Below, one piece after another: positions 35,650 through 36,062 of a DNA stretch of 36,062 nt (position 1 is its first letter; the number at the start of each line of letters is the position of its first letter). Location of the stretch: assembly GCA_946481095.1 (NCBI GenBank), contig CAMLML010000043.1, positions 1 through 36,062 of the forward strand, written 5' to 3'. The DNA comes from an uncultured Cellvibrio sp. (GTDB lineage: Bacteria; Pseudomonadota; Gammaproteobacteria; Pseudomonadales; Cellvibrionaceae). A model generated the notes under the pieces. That model did not search any database. It was not told where the DNA came from and was given only the letters and a program-made list of their open reading frames with translations. The position numbers were made by a program, and so were the translations under genes.

Positions 35650-36062
35650 TCAATATAAATCACCCGGTGGCGCAAATTCCTGATTTTCAGTCATCACATG
35701 ATGAGAATTTTTATGCCATAAATTTTTGACGACCAATTGTGCTTGCGCCCTGACTTGTGGATGACTGTCTCCCAATAAAGATTCTGCCGCCAAAATATCC
35801 ATATCATTTCCGTAAGCTCCCAGGAAATTAAGTGCTTGTAGGCGAATAGCCGAATCGGGATCTTTCAGACTGGTTTTAATTTGTGGCAATGCATTGAATT
35901 TCTTTAGAGCGGACACTTCAAACAATGTTTGCAATCTTACCTCTGGCTGCTTACTTGGAAATCCGGAATCAAAGGACTCGACATACAGATCTGCCAAACT
36001 GTTATCGCCCCTGTCACTCATAATTTGAGCTGCCAGTTTTTTAATTATGGGATCATCAAGTT
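35650..36062 (-). CDS. HEAT-repeat protein, C-terminal part (N-terminus beyond window)
   Basis: The minus-strand frame is open from the right edge to its stop at 35650. The first in-window codons give LDDPIIKKLAAQIMSDRGDNSLADLYVES, so the ATG at 36021 is internal, not the start. The visible 137 residues align with the C-terminal half of the HEAT protein at 33087-34007: LNDPVAQKIAAIILEQRGDGSLTMEF there, LDDPIIKKLAAQIMSDRGDNSL here. Later blocks are RLQALNFLGAYGNDMDILAAESLLGDSHPQVRAQAQLVVKNLWHK and the final PPGDLY against PASGLVPD. The two are clearly paralogues flanking the LytTR and secreted-protein genes. The spacing to the next gene is 143 bases, including the GATWAAA array. Confidence 0.8.
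   Translation of the reverse strand, partial: LDDPIIKKLAAQIMSDRGDNSLADLYVESFDSGFPSKQPEVRLQTLFEVSALKKFNALPQIKTSLKDPDSAIRLQALNFLGAYGNDMDILAAESLLGDSHPQVRAQAQLVVKNLWHKNSHHVMTENQEFAPPGDLY

Overview
This window looks like the chromosome of an aerobic gammaproteobacterium, most plausibly a Cellvibrio-like or Pseudomonas-like member. The lineage is inferred from gene content and neighbourhood (pncC-recA-recX, ppk/ppx, Fiu/PiuC iron genes, MacAB pump, a RegA/RoxR-type regulator), not from a marker-gene comparison. No rRNA, tRNA, phage, IS transposase or CRISPR array was seen.

Layout. 1-4.3 kb, minus strand: the 5' part of pyrG, then recX, a DUF4136 lipoprotein gene, recA with an SOS box, and pncC. 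4.3-8.0 kb, plus strand: a Ser/Thr kinase with an active N-terminal kinase domain and a C-terminal pseudokinase-like domain, then polyphosphate kinase ppk with a good Pho box. 8.0-10.2 kb, minus strand: exopolyphosphatase ppx (convergent with ppk) and a small Coa1-family membrane protein. 10.5-20.9 kb, minus strand: a run of eight co-oriented genes. In transcription order these are a Fiu-type TonB-dependent receptor, PiuC dioxygenase, PepSY-TM protein, DUF2271 protein, DUF4198 protein, MacA, MacB and an outer-membrane efflux lipoprotein. 21.1-22.9 kb, plus strand: tonB-exbB-exbD, divergent from the receptor and sharing a perfect 7-1-7 Fur box with it. 22.9-27.6 kb: a ribbon-helix-helix/SPFH pair, a MATE transporter and an S9 peptidase. 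27.6-31.1 kb, minus strand: a second TonB-dependent siderophore receptor and its PepSY partner. 31.2-33.1 kb: a SAM methyltransferase, divergent from an orphan RegA-type response regulator. 33.1-36.1 kb, minus strand: two related HEAT-repeat proteins flanking an unrecognised secreted protein and a LytTR response regulator.

How the genes fit together. The core theme is iron. Two outer-membrane receptors are energised by TonB-ExbB-ExbD, with inner-membrane PepSY proteins and PiuC probably handling the imported chelate. The downstream MacAB-type pump may be read through from the same Fur-controlled promoter. A second theme is phosphate storage (ppk/ppx under possible PhoB control).

Most unusual features. 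Four copies of a CCCTCACCC...GGGTGAGGG inverted-repeat element fill every larger gap of the iron operon, and two of them carry a nested element in opposite orientations. A different palindromic repeat sits in frame inside the signal-peptide region of the efflux lipoprotein. A helically phased GATWAAA array precedes the LytTR gene. RegA-like half-site palindromes lie next to the orphan RegA regulator and upstream of the second receptor. The HEAT/secreted/LytTR/HEAT cluster at the right end is the best candidate for an undescribed system.
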